DNA of 64,000 nt from Casuarina equisetifolia (lineage: Eukaryota > Streptophyta > Magnoliopsida > Fagales > Casuarinaceae), in contig CM052358.1 in the NCBI GenBank assembly GCA_028551475.1, positions 26,438,853-26,502,852 on the forward strand, in the 5' to 3' direction. Positions 13,688 through 30,675 of this stretch are shown here, piece by piece (positions within the stretch are counted from its first letter, which is position 1; every line of letters starts with the position of its first letter). The translations under genes were made by a program, and so were the position numbers. The notes beneath the pieces are model-generated. The model was not told where the DNA came from. It was given only the letters and a program-made list of their open reading frames with translations, and did no database searches.

Positions 13688-15447
13688 TTTCTCAATCTGT
13701 ATCTTTACATACTTTAAAAGTATGAAAGCATTGAAGGTAGAAAGATTTGGTACCTGTACTTGATTTATTAAATGATCTAGTACTTTTGATATGTTCTATC
13801 TTTTTTTGCTTCTCAAGACAAATATAAGTTGATTTTGAAAAAGGATGAATTTTTTAAGATGTTATTGAAGTCCAGGTTCAAGATATGGCAACAATCATGC
13901 ATGCAACTTGCAACTCAAAATTATTGACATTGTATGTTGATTCTAAAGTTTATAAAGTTTAGGTTTAAGATGCAACAATCATCTGGCATGAAACCCACAA
14001 CTCAAAGAACTTTTTGAATAGATATATTATTCTAGAATGAAGTTTGGATTCAATATTGATAAGGAGACTTTGTTTTGAAATCATTTTTCAAGTTATATAA
14101 ATGTCATTTTCTTATGAGCTGATTTGAGGGAGGAAAAGGCTTCTAAACATCTCTCTCAGTGAAAATATGGAAGCATGTGGATGTAGTAAGATATTAATTT
14201 AAAGGTTGAAAGATCTTTATTTATTTATTTAAGTTTTATCTCATAAATTTTATTTTTCAATATAAAAACTCTGTTTCAATGCATACTTTACTATATATTG
14301 ATCATCATTCTATTCAAGATTGTATAAAATAAAGAAGAGTTAATTTAAATTTTGATATCATATTAAAAAAAAATTAAAACTTCCAATGTTAAAAGATCTT
14401 TCTTTTTTCTTTCATTTAAAATTTACTTCAAGAATTTTATCTTCCAGTGTAAAAACCTTATGTTGCACATACGAGATATACTGGCTGAGAAGTGCCAGTA
14501 CTTCGTGAAGGAGCTGAGGATATACTGAAATGGTAATGACAGGAAGTCATACAATTTGTATAACAAAAGCCGACGTTCCAGGTGCCAGGAAATCTTTGCC
14601 TGTAGGTGGGTATCTGTTAGATCTTCAACTAAACTAATCCGCTGGCTTTGATCGCTGTTTGATCACTGAAGATTCAACAATTGTAGGGACACTAATGACT
14701 TAAGGGTTAGGGACAGTTCCATCTCCCATTTGTAGGGACCTTGAATGCCCTCCCGTTTACAATTTGAAGGCTATCACTTTCAAATGCCCCAAAATCCCCC
14801 ATCAGCAAATATGATATTTTCAGCCTACTTGTTCAAGCTAAGTTAAAAAACAGCATTCTAAGTTAAGTATTGTCTAAATCTTTTCTTAAAAAGTCAGTAT
14901 AAAAAGAACGACTTTTTCATTCTTGAATCAACAATACTCCATGCGCAAAACTGACAGGCACATGTTGGTGATAAGGTAGTATAATGAGAACAATACAGGT
15001 CATCTTCTATATACAGAAGAATGACTTCTACTCTTAACTTTTAGACAAGAATTTAACTTTAAACACATACATGCACGGTAAGTGAGATCAGGTTGATTAT
15101 GTACCATCCGCCTAAGGCGTTCATAACCATTTGCTCTCAAAGACATACATCATTTGTCAATGTGATGACAGTAACCGAAAAAGTAAAAATACAGGCGTCC
15201 AGAAATTACACTTTCTAGGAGAGTGCAGAGAATGAGCCAAGAATTTCTAAGAGAGTCCGCAATTCATGATCCTTGAATATCACTTTATTATTATCACAAA
15301 AAGCATATCCACTCAGAGCATGCATAAAATTTCAATAATTCCAAGGCATGCAGACAACAAAATACACAAAATAAGAGAGCAAGAGGACCAAAGTGAAATC
15401 TCCATATGCAGAACTAAATTTCTTGTAAAAGCCCTTACAAAAGTACG
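13688..15447. other. Convergent intergenic DNA between ERF and tubulin
   Basis: The ERF and tubulin genes point toward each other, so both 3' UTRs lie in this interval. The middle is AT-rich with no supported gene. A less AT-rich patch near 14460-14780 shows no recognisable coding or RNA signature. Confidence 0.5.
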
Positions 15448-18775
<3,328 letters not shown>

Positions 18776-18840
18776 TCTTCCTCCTCTTCTCCTTCTGCTT
18801 CTCCTTCTCCTTCTCCTTCTCCTTCTCTTTCTTCTCTCTG
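18776..18840 (-). repeat. GAGAAG-rich repeat in tubulin 5' leader
   Basis: Immediately upstream of the tubulin ATG the minus strand is a purine-only run of GAG/AAG repeats. GA-rich leaders are common in strongly expressed plant genes. It probably belongs to the 5' UTR. Confidence 0.65.
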
Positions 18841-21800
18841 TCTTGTCTATGATCAAACAACGAACCGAAACATGAAAAAGCAAATGTTAGTGCTTTCTCT
18901 GTTCCTCTTTATTACCAACTACGTTTTTTGTTTTGTTTTCTGTCCTGTTATTCCTTGATATTTAGTTTCAGGAGAGGACTTTCTGACTTTTAATCAGAAT
19001 GAGAATTGATAAAGTATTTGGAGTCCGCCTCAAGACTGGTCCCTCCATTTGGTGCCAGCCTTTCGTTGGGCCCCGTTGTAGTTTCATGTCATATCTGCTT
19101 AATGACCATATTATCCCTCTACCAGATCTTGGAATCTATTGCAAAATTAAAAAAAGAGAAGGAAGAATGTTATCGTAAGAGGAAAAGAGACCAAAAAAAA
19201 AAAAAAGAAAAAACTAACAAAGAATTTATTTTTTTGACCTTTTTGATTAGTGCTTTAAATAATTTTTCACCATTATTATATGATAATGAATTAAACAAAA
19301 ATAACATATTGCAACAATTTTTTTCTTAAAGTAAACAAAGGTTTTAACACAAAATTTTAATCTAATGGATAAAGTAGCTTGACCTGCTTATATGGTTAGG
19401 ATCTCTGTTTTGCTTCCCTGATATTGGAGGAGTGAACAATGCACCGAGTGTAACATCCTCTCTCACCTGAATCCATGGTAACCATATCAAGGTTGGCTTT
19501 CACCTATCCAATTTATGCACAAGAGCAAGGTGAGACAAAGAACACTAGCTCTTGTCTTGGGTTAGCTCTAATACTATTGCATTGGATTTAGGTTTCAACT
19601 TAAAAGTTTAACCTAATAGATAAAATAATAATAACTAATTATATGACTAAGATTTTCCAGTTAGCTTTTTGATGTGAGAAAGATGTACAAAGTATTGGGT
19701 GATATTGGAAAAGGAGTGTTCAATTGTGATCTCCTAGGCGAAAAAAGCATCCATTGTTGATAACTTAAACGAACTATTAACAAATTGACCATAACAATTT
19801 GTAGTTAGAGGGAAAAAATTTCATTGTTAACCTTTTTGATAATGATTTTCAAGATTATCATAAAATTTTATATGATAAACGATTGGAGAAAAAAATTGGC
19901 TCTTTGTATTTGAGGGGAAGAAAATGGTCAACCATTTTAAAAAGTAAAAAAGAAATGGGAAAATGAAAGGGATAATCTAAAAGCACCATAAATTATTGAA
20001 GGATGCGACAGGGGTATAATGGGAAAAACGGAAAGGAGGACAGCCAAGCCATGTGAAGGAACCAGTTGTTAGCTGATTAGCCAAAAGAACGTGATACCGA
20101 TTAAAGAATCTCTATGCCATGCAATGTTGGGCTGTCTCTCTCTCTAATTCGCAACAACTTATTTCGACCGAATTCATGGTATGATTGATGACTACACATC
20201 ATTGCACTGAATTACCCCTTGTTCATTAGCTTAGGCATGTGTTGTTTACGCCAAGCTTAACCATCATTAGAGATTTCCCTCTTGAAATTATCACCATGGT
20301 GCATGTTTTATTCTTCTACCATATCAAAGAGAGTCTAGTTGTTAAATGAAGAAAATGCTTGAACATATAAAAAAGATATTAGATTAGGATATTAGAGATA
20401 GGAGACAATTATTATTTTTAATATATTTTGTCACATTATGGATTAGGAAATATATGAGTAACGAAATAAAATAATGAGACAAAATCATAGGAACTTAGTT
20501 TGTGATTTGATAATGTATTTGAATTTAGACTCTATAGATGAGTGTAATGGTTCCTTACAATCTATTATAAAGAGAGCAACATATTAGAATGAATAAGGAG
20601 GATACTATACAAAGATATTAATAATACTTACACAACCATTACTTTTAACACGTAGAAAATTGATAATATACAACCTATTAGTTCAATGTTACATTAAATT
20701 ATACAAAAGTTGTTTCTTACTTCCAAAACTCAATTCTTTAATTTCATCACTTAATGAGATCCAGTTACATTACTAGAAGTATTACAATACCTAAAGTTAC
20801 CATTTATATAGATAATTAATGTCCTTCTTTACTCCTATGATATGTCATGCTAATACAAACAAGGTAATTAAAAGTTTTTGGGAACCTAGGTGTATTTAGA
20901 GAAAATAACGAAAAGGTGGCAGAGCTTACGTGACCAAAATGAAAGTCCCATGATAGGCCTCCAAATCCAAATCTTGTGCTTGCATCTTAGCCTTGCCGGG
21001 GTTTGGAGCAACAAGGTTGGTTATTATGTTATATATTAGTGCGTTTAGTAAGTTGACATAACATGGCAATATTCCCTAGTGAATTTAAAATGACTAGCTA
21101 AGCCTTTTTAATTAGGATCACTTTGCCAAATAAAAAGGGATTAGGAATGATGATTAATACAATTTAACTAATTTGATGTCTACCATTGTGAAGATATATA
21201 TGGTAATTTTCCTCACAAAAGTGTAATCTTAGTGCAAGCAGTGCATTACGCTGAAAAAGCAGTTCAGGTCATCATCCTATTTTAATCATCGCGATCTATC
21301 ATGCTGTTTTTTAAGAAACTGAGGATGAAATGCACAAAAACTCCATGTAAGACTGCTCAAATACGCTTTGTAGATGATTTTGGAATTGCAAGCTAGAAGA
21401 TTCGCTTACTGCGTCAGAAAAATGTGTTGATTTTAACACAAGAAGCACGGTTCTCAATGGAATTAAAAGGGAAATCACTGAAAGAGAAAGAACACACACA
21501 CATATATAGATCATAATATGCTAAATTGAGTTGTAAAATAGGAAAGCACTTTCGCATCTAAGGAACAGAATAAGTTTGTATGCCGACAATGTGAGATATA
21601 TATTAAACTTTCACATGTTTCCTTACTTCAAGCCTAAGGAAACACTCTTTATTACAAAAAGTTAGTTCATGAGTGAAGTACTACACTTACAATTTGAGTT
21701 TTGATGTCATGTTAAAAATTATAATAAGTGTCTTATATCAAACTTAAAACTTTAAACCATTGAGTAGAGAAACTTATTTATTTACAAACTATTTTCTCAA

Positions 21801-24563
21801 ACTTATATTTTTTTTCATGTACGTTTTAATACAACCCTTTGTCCAAGCATAGGGCAATACTTTTTATTGGGATCTTTGTTGACAAACAAATAGGCTAAAG
21901 ATAGAATCTAAACCCATATGAACTTTTAAAATTTGATACTATTTTAGTATATAGAAAGTTTATATTTAACTTAAAACCCTAAGTTTATAAGCTACTTTAT
22001 ATTTCTCTCGTGAGGCTTAACGCATCCTTTTATCTTAAGCATTGGATAATACTTCCTATGGAGATCTTTGTTCATGACTAAAGATGTGGAAGTTAAAATT
22101 TTAGTTTCTATAAGCTCCTTAGCAACATGGGACAACAACTCTACAATTTATTCAACATGCCCTTTCATCACATGAGTTCTAGACTTAAGACACAATCACA
22201 CATCGTGCCACATAAACATAAGGTTTAGACCTTAACATAGCCCATGAGGTTCCTCGGGAAGAATGCAAGTTTCATACTATTTTAAAAATTATAAAGAATA
22301 TTTTATATCTAATTTAAAATCTTAAAATATTAAGTGACAAAACTCATCTCTTTATTAATTATTTTCTCAAGTTTTTATATTTTCCATATTAGAAATAACA
22401 TGTCTTTTCATTCTAAGCATGGGAGAACTCTTCTTATGATGACTTTTGTCTATGAGTAAAGGTATAGAAAATAAAACCTAAGTTCAAATTTTTTAGTAAC
22501 ACGGAATAACGACTCCACACCATTTATTTACTTTATTTTTAAGAGAGAAAAATAACTTCACATTAAAGAACGCAATAGATCAATATGTTAATAGTGCAAG
22601 ACACAATGGATTCCGACAATCGATATTAATATATATAATTTGAAATTTAAACAAGACCGAATAGTAGCTGAATTATTCATTCAGCTCGATGTAAAATCAT
22701 TAGTTCATTCGCTCAAATACTAGTAGAGAGTTTTCTCTTAAACTACTTTTTGTGCTCTTTCAATTTACTTTGAGTTGTAAGAACCAATATCATGTATCCT
22801 AGTCAAAACTAAAGGAAAAGCAATTTCTTCTTCTTCCTCTTTTATGTCCAAACTTGTTCCCTATGTAATTCTACCTTAATATTGATTTTGTTGGGTTCTC
22901 AAATATCTTGTGTTATTTATTAGTAGAAAGTCTTTGTAAAGAAGAGGACACATCTTTCGAATATTAGAACATTTCATAATAAATTACAAACAACGTGGAT
23001 CTTGCAATACTTCCTAAGCATAGGCCAAACCCATGAAGGCTTCTCCAAAGCAAGTGTCATTAGGGGAACGTCCACTAACAAAGGGGTTGGTTTCATTTAA
23101 AGTATTAGGTGGTGTTGATTCAATGATGACTTCGAAGAAGGGTATCATCGTTATTCCTACGAAGTTTGGGATGATAGTGTTGTAAATCCACTTCTTCAAC
23201 GTTTGGTGGATTGGAAGGTGAGGCCCTCGTGAAACGAGCAAGTGGGCAACATCGATAGGATCGGAAATCGAAGTTACGGAATACCCTCACGGCGGTGGTA
23301 TATTTGCTTTCAAGCCATTGTGCACCGAATACATCGCTCCTTCAAGATTTTGCAGGAATTAAAAAACACCCAAGAACAGGCGTGGAGTCAGCTCCAACTG
23401 TGCCATTTGAATATAAAAATGTAAACCCCCCCCCCCTTTTTCTCTGAATTTACGTTCAAAAAGATTGCTTTCTTCTTGAACAAGCAAGGCATGGAACATA
23501 CGTGTTAGGTCCCCAACAGAAAGTCAAATGTTGTTGGCTTGATGAGGTTCCTTTGAAGTCACAGAAAGGAACGTGTTTCGAATTATCATCATAGATTTGC
23601 TTAAAAGGCTTGAGAAGTGTAATCTATACTAAGATTATAGCCTTTTTGGTTATGGTGAAGTCTAAAGATATGTTGAAGTTTTGATAATTTGGTTGGACGA
23701 TGAATTGTGTTCAAAATAAGTTGTTCAAGTCAATTAATAATGTGACAGAAAGAATTTGAATTTAAAATATTTACTTTATAAAATTTTCTATACAAGTTTT
23801 TGTTAGCATCTTGACTACAACTTGAAAAACTAATGATAACCTTTTTATACAAACAAAAAAAAATTATATTTTTTTATAAGTTGTGCTTGGAAAGAAATTA
23901 ATTTTCTTATATGACATCTAATTCTAAGTTTTAAGGATGATATATTTTTTATTTTTATGTAACAAAGAAATTTCATGAATTTTCACATTTAGGGTGAAGG
24001 AAATTATTGAATACAATATGTATCTAATACTTGGATATTGTCTTAATGTCATAGATATATGTACATCTTTTATTTTCCTTACAAACCAATTTAAAGAATG
24101 TAATAAATTTCCTTATAAATTGGTTACTTTAATTCCTATCCTCTCCACTAGTTGAGCTATAAGATTAACCAACATTGATTGAATCCTTCAAGGTAACCGT
24201 GGAGCAATTAACAATTAACAGTGCTTGAAAGGTTCATTTCTTTTCCATATATAAAGAAGGCTTCGCATATTTGGCAACTTAGAAACCAGTATTAAGGTTG
24301 GATTAGCATTAAGTTATGCTTACTAAATCATACTCTTATGTGGTATCTCCTTAACCACGTCATCCAATCACAATTTCCACATTCTTTTTCCCTTGAAAAT
24401 CTAAAATGAACCTAAACACACAAAATAGATAAAAATCCTACTCTGAAGTGATGCCATTACTGTAATTCTTGGGAAATGCAGAGTCATTCATCCACAGAAA
24501 ATAGCACTGACCCAAAAGAAAACACAGCGGAAAAATAAAGTACACTAATTTCCTTCACACTTG

Positions 24564-24568
<5 letters not shown>
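18841..24568. other. Long intergenic region with dispersed repeat debris
   Basis: About 5.7 kb separates the divergently transcribed tubulin and DTC genes. No gene is supported. The segments 19350-19470 and 19590-19710 are two diverged copies of one sequence (taacctaatgataaa..., ...atgg/ctaagatttt...). Stretches at 21700-22010 and 22250-22510 resemble the same low-complexity repeat type seen near 37,200-38,060, with repeated phrases about rows of 'aacttatt', 'catgggacaac' and 'tcttaagcatgg'. The frame at 23014-23241 (minus) is open but unrecognised, and a poly-C run sits at 23427-23436. Confidence 0.45.

Positions 24569-24598
<30 letters not shown>
24569..24598. repeat. (GA)15 microsatellite upstream of DTC
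   Basis: A perfect GA dinucleotide run of about 30 bases lies roughly 160 bases before the DTC ATG, followed by more GA and then a CT run at about 24698-24712. GA/CT tracts at this distance are typical of plant promoters and leaders bound by GAGA-binding (BBR/BPC) proteins; that function is inferred only. Confidence 0.8.
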
Positions 24599-24602
<4 letters not shown>

Positions 24603-24760
24603 AGAGAGGGTTTTGTACTCCTCGCGTGCTGTTCACAATATATTGCTTCCTTCCTCAACCCCATTTGCCGTGTGAACCGTTTTTCTTTGCCCTGCTCTCT
24701 CTCTCTCTCCCTTTCTCCGACTGAGCTCCCAACCTCTCAGTCTTTGAATCCAAGAAGAGA

Positions 24761-27735
24761 ATGGGAGAGGAGAAGAAGCCCAAAGCCGGCGGTGTATGGC
24801 CTACCGTGAAGCCCTTCGTTAATGGTGGAGCCTCAGGAATGCTTGCCACTTGTGTTATCCAACCCATCGATATGATCAAGGTGCGTGATGTCGTGTTTAG
24901 ATCAACGCCTATGTTCGTGTTTGGGATTTTCGTTGACACCCATTAACAAGTTTTGATCTTTTTGTGCTGCAAATGAGTTTTTCTTATGGGTTTCAGATCT
25001 GTGATTTAATGGGTTTTGGGTTTGCAAGGTTTTGCTTTGTTCGTTTGTGTTATACGGTTGATTGAGTACTAACTTTTTCCCTGGGTTGTTGTGTCTGTGT
25101 ATTTGGATTGGTGTAGGTCAGGATTCAGTTGGGTCAGGGATCAGCAGGGGAAGTGGCGAAGAACATGCTTAAGGAGGAGGGTTTTGGTGCCTTTTACAAG
25201 GTTTGGTTCTAGCAACAAATACAAATCTAAACTTTCTGTTATATGGTGTGTTGATCCGGTTGATACAGGCATTTGTTTCCAAGTATTTTATTTAGTTTCG
25301 GTCTAAAAGATGTATATGAAGACCTGGATCTTTGAAAATGATTTGGCGGCCAATTTAAGTTTCTTATGTTATTGTGTAGACTATGATGAATTGGAACAGA
25401 TATCAATAGTTAACATCTTCATTGTTTCAATATTAGCTATAAGGTGCTCTTGTCTTACTGTATTAACTAGTTAGTTACCTCTGATCTATAAATATATTTA
25501 GACTACTTGCATTATTGTATCATATGTTTGATACTAGCATAGTAATAACGTAGAAGCAGAGCGAGGAATGCCCTTCAAGGCTTGCATGCTTGATGGTGTA
25601 ATTAAACTTTGACCTGTTTATCGGGACTTGTTTGATTCAAATTTAGCTCTGCATTGCTTCTTGAGCTTTGTACTTCTCAACCCCAATCCTGAAAAAAAAA
25701 AAGAAAAAGAAAAAAAAAAAGAAAGAGAATAAATGAAAGTTCATTAGTTTGTCTGATTATGTTTCTTTGAGCAGGGGCTATCTGCTGGCCTTCTCAGACA
25801 AGCTACATATACCACAGCACGTCTTGGATCATTCAGGTTAAGCTTGTTACTCTTGGTGTGCTAAAAAAATTCTGTAGGTGGGGTCTAATTGCATTATTTT
25901 GGAACGATTGGTCTTGTCAAACTGGCTTTCTAACTAATTCAAAATTTGAAGTTTTACCTAATTTTATGTACTTATATGATTATCTATTTCATTTATTAAA
26001 AAGTTACCTTTTGTTTCCCTTAGGATTTTGACGAATAAAGCAATTGAAGCCAATGACGGGAAGCCCCTACCTCTGTATCAGAAAGCTTTTTGTGGGCTTA
26101 CTGCCGGTGCTATTGGAGCCTGTGTTGGTAGCCCTGCAGACCTAGCACTTATCCGTATGCAGGCAGATGCCACCTTGGCTGAAGCACAGCGCCGACACTA
26201 CAAAAATGCTTTCCATGCACTGTACCGTATTGTTGCAGATGAGGGAGTTTTGGCTCTCTGGAAAGGTGCAGGACCCACTGTTGTGAGAGCAATGGCATTG
26301 AACATGGGAATGCTTGCCTCCTATGATCAAAGTGTTGAGTTTTTCAGGGATTCCTTTGGTTTTGGTGAAGCTTCCACGGTAGTAGGTAAGATGCTTTGGA
26401 AGAAATATAGATAATTGTTCATGTTAAAACTTCAATATTGATATTTGGAGTTTGTTTCATGAAAAAAAAAAAAACTATATTGTTAAAGCTTTAGCGCATA
26501 ACTGTACCATGGACTACTTATTGAACAAGGCTTCTTCATTAGGTTGTTTTAGATTGAATGAAGCATTCCCTACTTAAGTGTTAGTTACTTCTAGAGATTT
26601 ATGGTATGAAAAGGATTGTGTTTGAACATGAATGAGCCTTGTTTTTTGATCTGTAAGTTCTACTAAAACCATTTTGGGATTTTTTTGTGAGCCCTGTTTT
26701 CTGATATTAAGTTCTAGGGAACCATGGGAGAGTATGTTTAGGGATATATTATATTCTGTTTCTACCATTTTGTGTGCATGTGTGTGGACACTAACATTTT
26801 ATGGTTAGTTACATTTGCTGGCTGAAAACTTATATTTTCCTTTTGTTGTTATTGATGGTTATTGCCAATAATGTGGCAAGTACGTTGTATATTCATGGTA
26901 CTATATAAGCAATGTTGAGCATGTTCTGCACAGCTTGCGGTTTATTAGACAGTGCCTGTTGACCAGATTTGACTGGTTTGGCCAGTGAAGACGAATTTAT
27001 CTGCTCTTTTGGATAGAATTGAAAAGCATCTCAATTCCTATTAAAAGAGCATGCAGAAGGTTGAATGGCCCATCAAAACATCTAAAGCACTATCTGATTA
27101 CACTCGACTTTTTCAGTTTCATCTGGGTTTTGATTGGATGTAATCTTGAAGAGGGAAATGCTTGTTTCTCAGCTATTGTATCTTAAGTTGTCTGATTGCC
27201 ATGTGTTTTGATGATCAACATATGGAATTTGGAATCTTCAAACTCTGGCTATAAGTAGTCGTATCTTTGCTTTGATTAATTTCTTGATGCATCTTTTTTC
27301 TTCTCAGGTGCTAGTACCGTTTCAGGATTCTTTGCTGCAGCTTGCAGTTTACCCTTTGATTATGTCAAAACTCAGGTTCAGAAGATGCAACCAGATGCTG
27401 AGGGGCGGCTTCCCTACACTGGTTCTTTAGATTGTGCTCTGAAAACCCTGAAAAGTGGAGGACCTTTGAAATTCTACACTGGATTTCCAGTATATTGCGT
27501 TAGAATTGCACCCCATGTCATGGTAATCTCTTCCTCTCTCTCCGTGACTCTAGTGGTGTATGTGCAAAGATATGCATATTGAAAATGGGTTCTATCCTCT
27601 AGAACGTTGAATTGCTTATGGGTCTCGTATCGTTTTCTTTATCTAGTTTCTGATTCTTGGATGTTTGCTTTTACGCAGATGACTTGGATATTCCTGAACC
27701 AGATCCAAAAGCTGGAGAAATCCGTAGGATTGTAG
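24761..27735 (+). CDS. DTC: Mitochondrial dicarboxylate/tricarboxylate carrier
   Basis: This is a member of the mitochondrial carrier family (SLC25). It exchanges dicarboxylates such as 2-oxoglutarate and malate for tricarboxylates such as citrate across the inner mitochondrial membrane. The six exons are 24761-24880, 25117-25200, 25775-25836, 26024-26385, 27308-27522 and 27679-27735, in frame, totalling 900 bases and 299 residues, matching the family length. The three carrier repeats each show the PxDxx(K/R)-type signature: QPIDMIK at residues 34-40, SPADLALIR at 125-133 and LPFDYVK at 224-230. The second has L/I before R, as usual in this subfamily. The last exon encodes only 18 residues (MTWIFLNQIQ...). 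The start lies after a CT-rich leader and no other in-frame ATG precedes it. Syntenic position matches Arabidopsis At5g19760. Confidence 0.96.
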
Positions 27736-29033
27736 TTTATCTCTGCAGGATAAAGATTTATTTTGCCGGTGAACCATTAATAATGTTCTTTTCGCCATTT
27801 GCAGTTTTGGCTTATTTGACAGTTTCGAACCATTCAAGTAAAACAGTTCTCTTAATTCCCACTGTGATTGAAGTAGGCTTCTACAATTTTCCAAAATTGT
27901 ATCTCTGAGGGGATGATTGCATCAGGATGTTTCTCTTCTGAACCTGGAGGCTCTCCCATTTGAAAATTCTTGGAAAGAAATATGCAAATGAAATAAAATT
28001 TACTCCATGAACAGTTTACTGCATCAAGTTAATCATTCTTTCTGCCAAGCTTTGATGATATTGATTTTGGGATGTGTCGGTTAGTTTCATTGTGCAAATT
28101 ACAGCTGCTTGTGGATATGGTGTATTTGGTTCAATTTAGGTAAGTGGAGCTGTAAGTTTAATTCTATGTAAGTTATATTACATGATAAACTAACTACCTC
28201 GTTTTTATAGCAAACACGGAAAAAATTATTCAATACTCCTTTATTTTTGTTATGGAGAAGGGTAAGTACTTTCCTTTCTTTTTGAGGATCTTTTAAAAAA
28301 AGATTTTGATACGTTCTACTGATATAATGGCTTTCCTTAAAGTCCTTGATTTTTATCTTTTCATATGTGTATTACACTCAAAAGCATAGCAGAAAGTGCT
28401 TGCCTTGACCATCTTTTCAGGAAATTGTTCTTGCCTTGACCATCATGTCGTTTGAGCATCTCCAAAGCCTTTGTTGATATTTAAACCATGGGGACTAGAT
28501 AGTTGACTTCAGTTCACTTATCAAGTAGCTACCTTAGTCTTGCTCAGTTTTGTCCCTCCAAAATTGAGCATCGTTCTTTACCTTCTTCCATTCATCGTCT
28601 AATGGTACAATATTTGCACTCAAGGAATAATCACTATAAAATAATGGTTCTTGCACCATTCGTCTTTAAGAATTCCACTGAAATCTATAGGGAGACAAGG
28701 ACAATATTAAGAAATCGGAAGTAATTATTCTGCTTGAAAAATAATTGGCATCTTTGCCAAACAGTTCTAACATGTGTTTATTCAATTTGAGAAAACTTAA
28801 CATCTTTGTCAGAAATCTACTTTTCAGGCCATCAAATGCCTCGATGATGTAATAATTAATAAGATTTAATAAAATATTTTAACCTCAAAAGCACATTTAG
28901 CAAATGTGAAAGCTAAAAGATTGAGGAGTGGCAAAAAAGTGAACAAAGCTTCATTCTGTTTAGCTTCCACAAAGCTTAGGCTCCATTTTTAGTGTTGGCT
29001 AATTGCTTTAGTTGTGCTAAGTTTAGCTCAACA
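27736..29033. other. DTC 3' UTR and intergenic DNA
   Basis: The DTC 3' UTR probably extends a few hundred bases. A segment at about 28560-28820 recurs diverged at 40610-40850 in the same orientation. Otherwise I see no gene. Confidence 0.45.
28560..28820. repeat. Dispersed repeat, copy 1 (pair at 40610-40850)
   Basis: Shared blocks in the same order include cttcttccattc/ggtcgtct, followed some 150 bases later by ttg(g/a)catctttgc, then tttattcaa and aacatctttg/gcttctttg. Similarity is patchy, roughly three quarters by eye. The copies flank different sequence, so this is a dispersed repeat, not part of the DTC gene. Confidence 0.45.
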
Positions 29034-30675
29034 CTACCTTGAATTTATAGGACAACACTACTACTAATAACTTTATTTTATATAAAATTATTTTGATTAT
29101 TTTAGGTAATGTTTAATATAATTTTTATTAAGTTATATTTATATTTAATTATATTTATGTATATTTTGTTATTTTATGTAACATACTCAAAATAAAAGAA
29201 AAATAAAAAAAGTAATAAATCATTTACATACTAAGCATAGAAAGAATGAACAAAGTTAAAAGAGAGACCCACGCGAAGAAAGAGAAAAAGAGACAAAGGG
29301 AACGGGTGAATAGGTAAATTGTAAAAAAGAAGGAAACATGTGGGACGCAGGCTATTATCTAAAAGAGAGGAGAAATTAATGGGTTCTTTGCCGTGTGAGT
29401 GGAAAAACGTGGGACCAATGAGAAACGTGTGAAGAGTGAAGAAGCGGCTTTTAGTTGGAAGAGAAGGAGGCCCTGCATAGGAGAGAAAAGAAAAAAAAAG
29501 GAGAGAAACCGAAAGAGAGAGGAGGTCGCAAGAAGGGGCGGCCGTGCGAAAGCCGAACGACCCAGGAGAGAGAAAATCCATCTAAGTGTGTTTTTTGACG
29601 AGAAAGAGGGAGAAGAGAGGCCGGCCGTGCGAACGCCAACCGGTCTCTTCTGTTTGGAGTTTGTCGGTATAATCAGCTGAAAAGGGACTTTGGAACGTGC
29701 GAACGCCATCCAGGTCCCGTTTTTCCAATTTCCAGCATACTTCTAGCAGCCCCTAGTCATCTTGAGTCAGATCTACACGGTGTTGTGGCAGTTCATCCTA
29801 TTTTTCAGACAGAACCTCTTCCTCTTTCTGAGGTGCAGATTTGTGCAATCTATTTTGTGATTTGAAGACATTTGGTGACAGCTTTAATGTTTTTAAATTT
29901 CAGAATACTTTGTTCACGTTTTTGCATTGATTTAGTTTATTTAAATATATTATTTTGATTTAGTGTGTTAGAACTACGATAAAACTTAATTATAATGTAT
30001 AAATGTTATGATTATTTATGTTTTGTGAGATATTTTATGAATGTAAAGTTACATGTTATGAAGTTTAATATTTTTAAGTAATTAGTTACTACTTAGATGA
30101 CTTGATTTGCATGTTAGAGACCAACAGAAAATAACATGCAGTTGCTTCTTGTAATATATAACCATAGATTAATATGGATAGACATATACTATATTATTTG
30201 TGTGGCTTTTGGTGATAAGATGATCAAAAGATTTATTGTAAACCAAGAATATTCGCAGATTTTAATACATTTGGTTTATTTCAATTCACATATAGAAATA
30301 TAGTGAATTAATGAATTAAATAGGTTTACTATACCTAGACATAAGATAGTAAATAAATTATGAAATTCTGCCATCACATAAGTAGAATTAATCTTGTTAG
30401 TATGGATGATCGACATTTATACCTAGTAATTAGGTAAAATTAGATGCTTTAATATTTTTCGTTTGTCAAGTTTAGATTAAATTTAGTTATTAAATTCTTA
30501 ATTTACCATTTCGGTTGGTTAGATAAATTCTAGGAGTTGTTCACCATTAGTAATTAATTAGTTTAATAAATATCAGTTTTCGTGGAACGATATCTATATA
30601 TATCATTATATTACTTGTTCAACATGTATACTTGTATGTAGAATTTCACCGAACAACTACCTTGAATCCATAGGA
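29034..30675 (+). mobile_element. Probable retroelement relic bracketed by a 19-bp direct repeat
   Basis: The 19-mers at 29034-29052 and 30657-30675 match at 17 positions (ctaccttgaat..atagga), as for a target-site duplication around about 1.6 kb of foreign sequence. The interior starts AT-rich, then at 29270-29720 becomes purine- and GC-rich with three copies of a CGTGCGAAnGCC motif, then is AT-rich again. Near its end (30585-30650) the order cgtggaacgat, tattacttg, tatacttg and tttcaccg resembles the 3' end of LTRs of Tat/Ogre-like Ty3/gypsy elements. No coding capacity is present. A 19-bp duplication would suit a non-LTR element better, so the class is uncertain. Confidence 0.35.

Noticed and set aside
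23014..23424. Open frames on both strands near 23.0-23.4 kb
   Set aside because: Neither has a recognisable motif or a partner elsewhere in the window.
29231..29709. Overlapping frames of 93-116 codons in the purine-rich island
   Set aside because: They arise from GA/CT-biased low-complexity sequence on both strands; no domain, start context or splice structure supports them.
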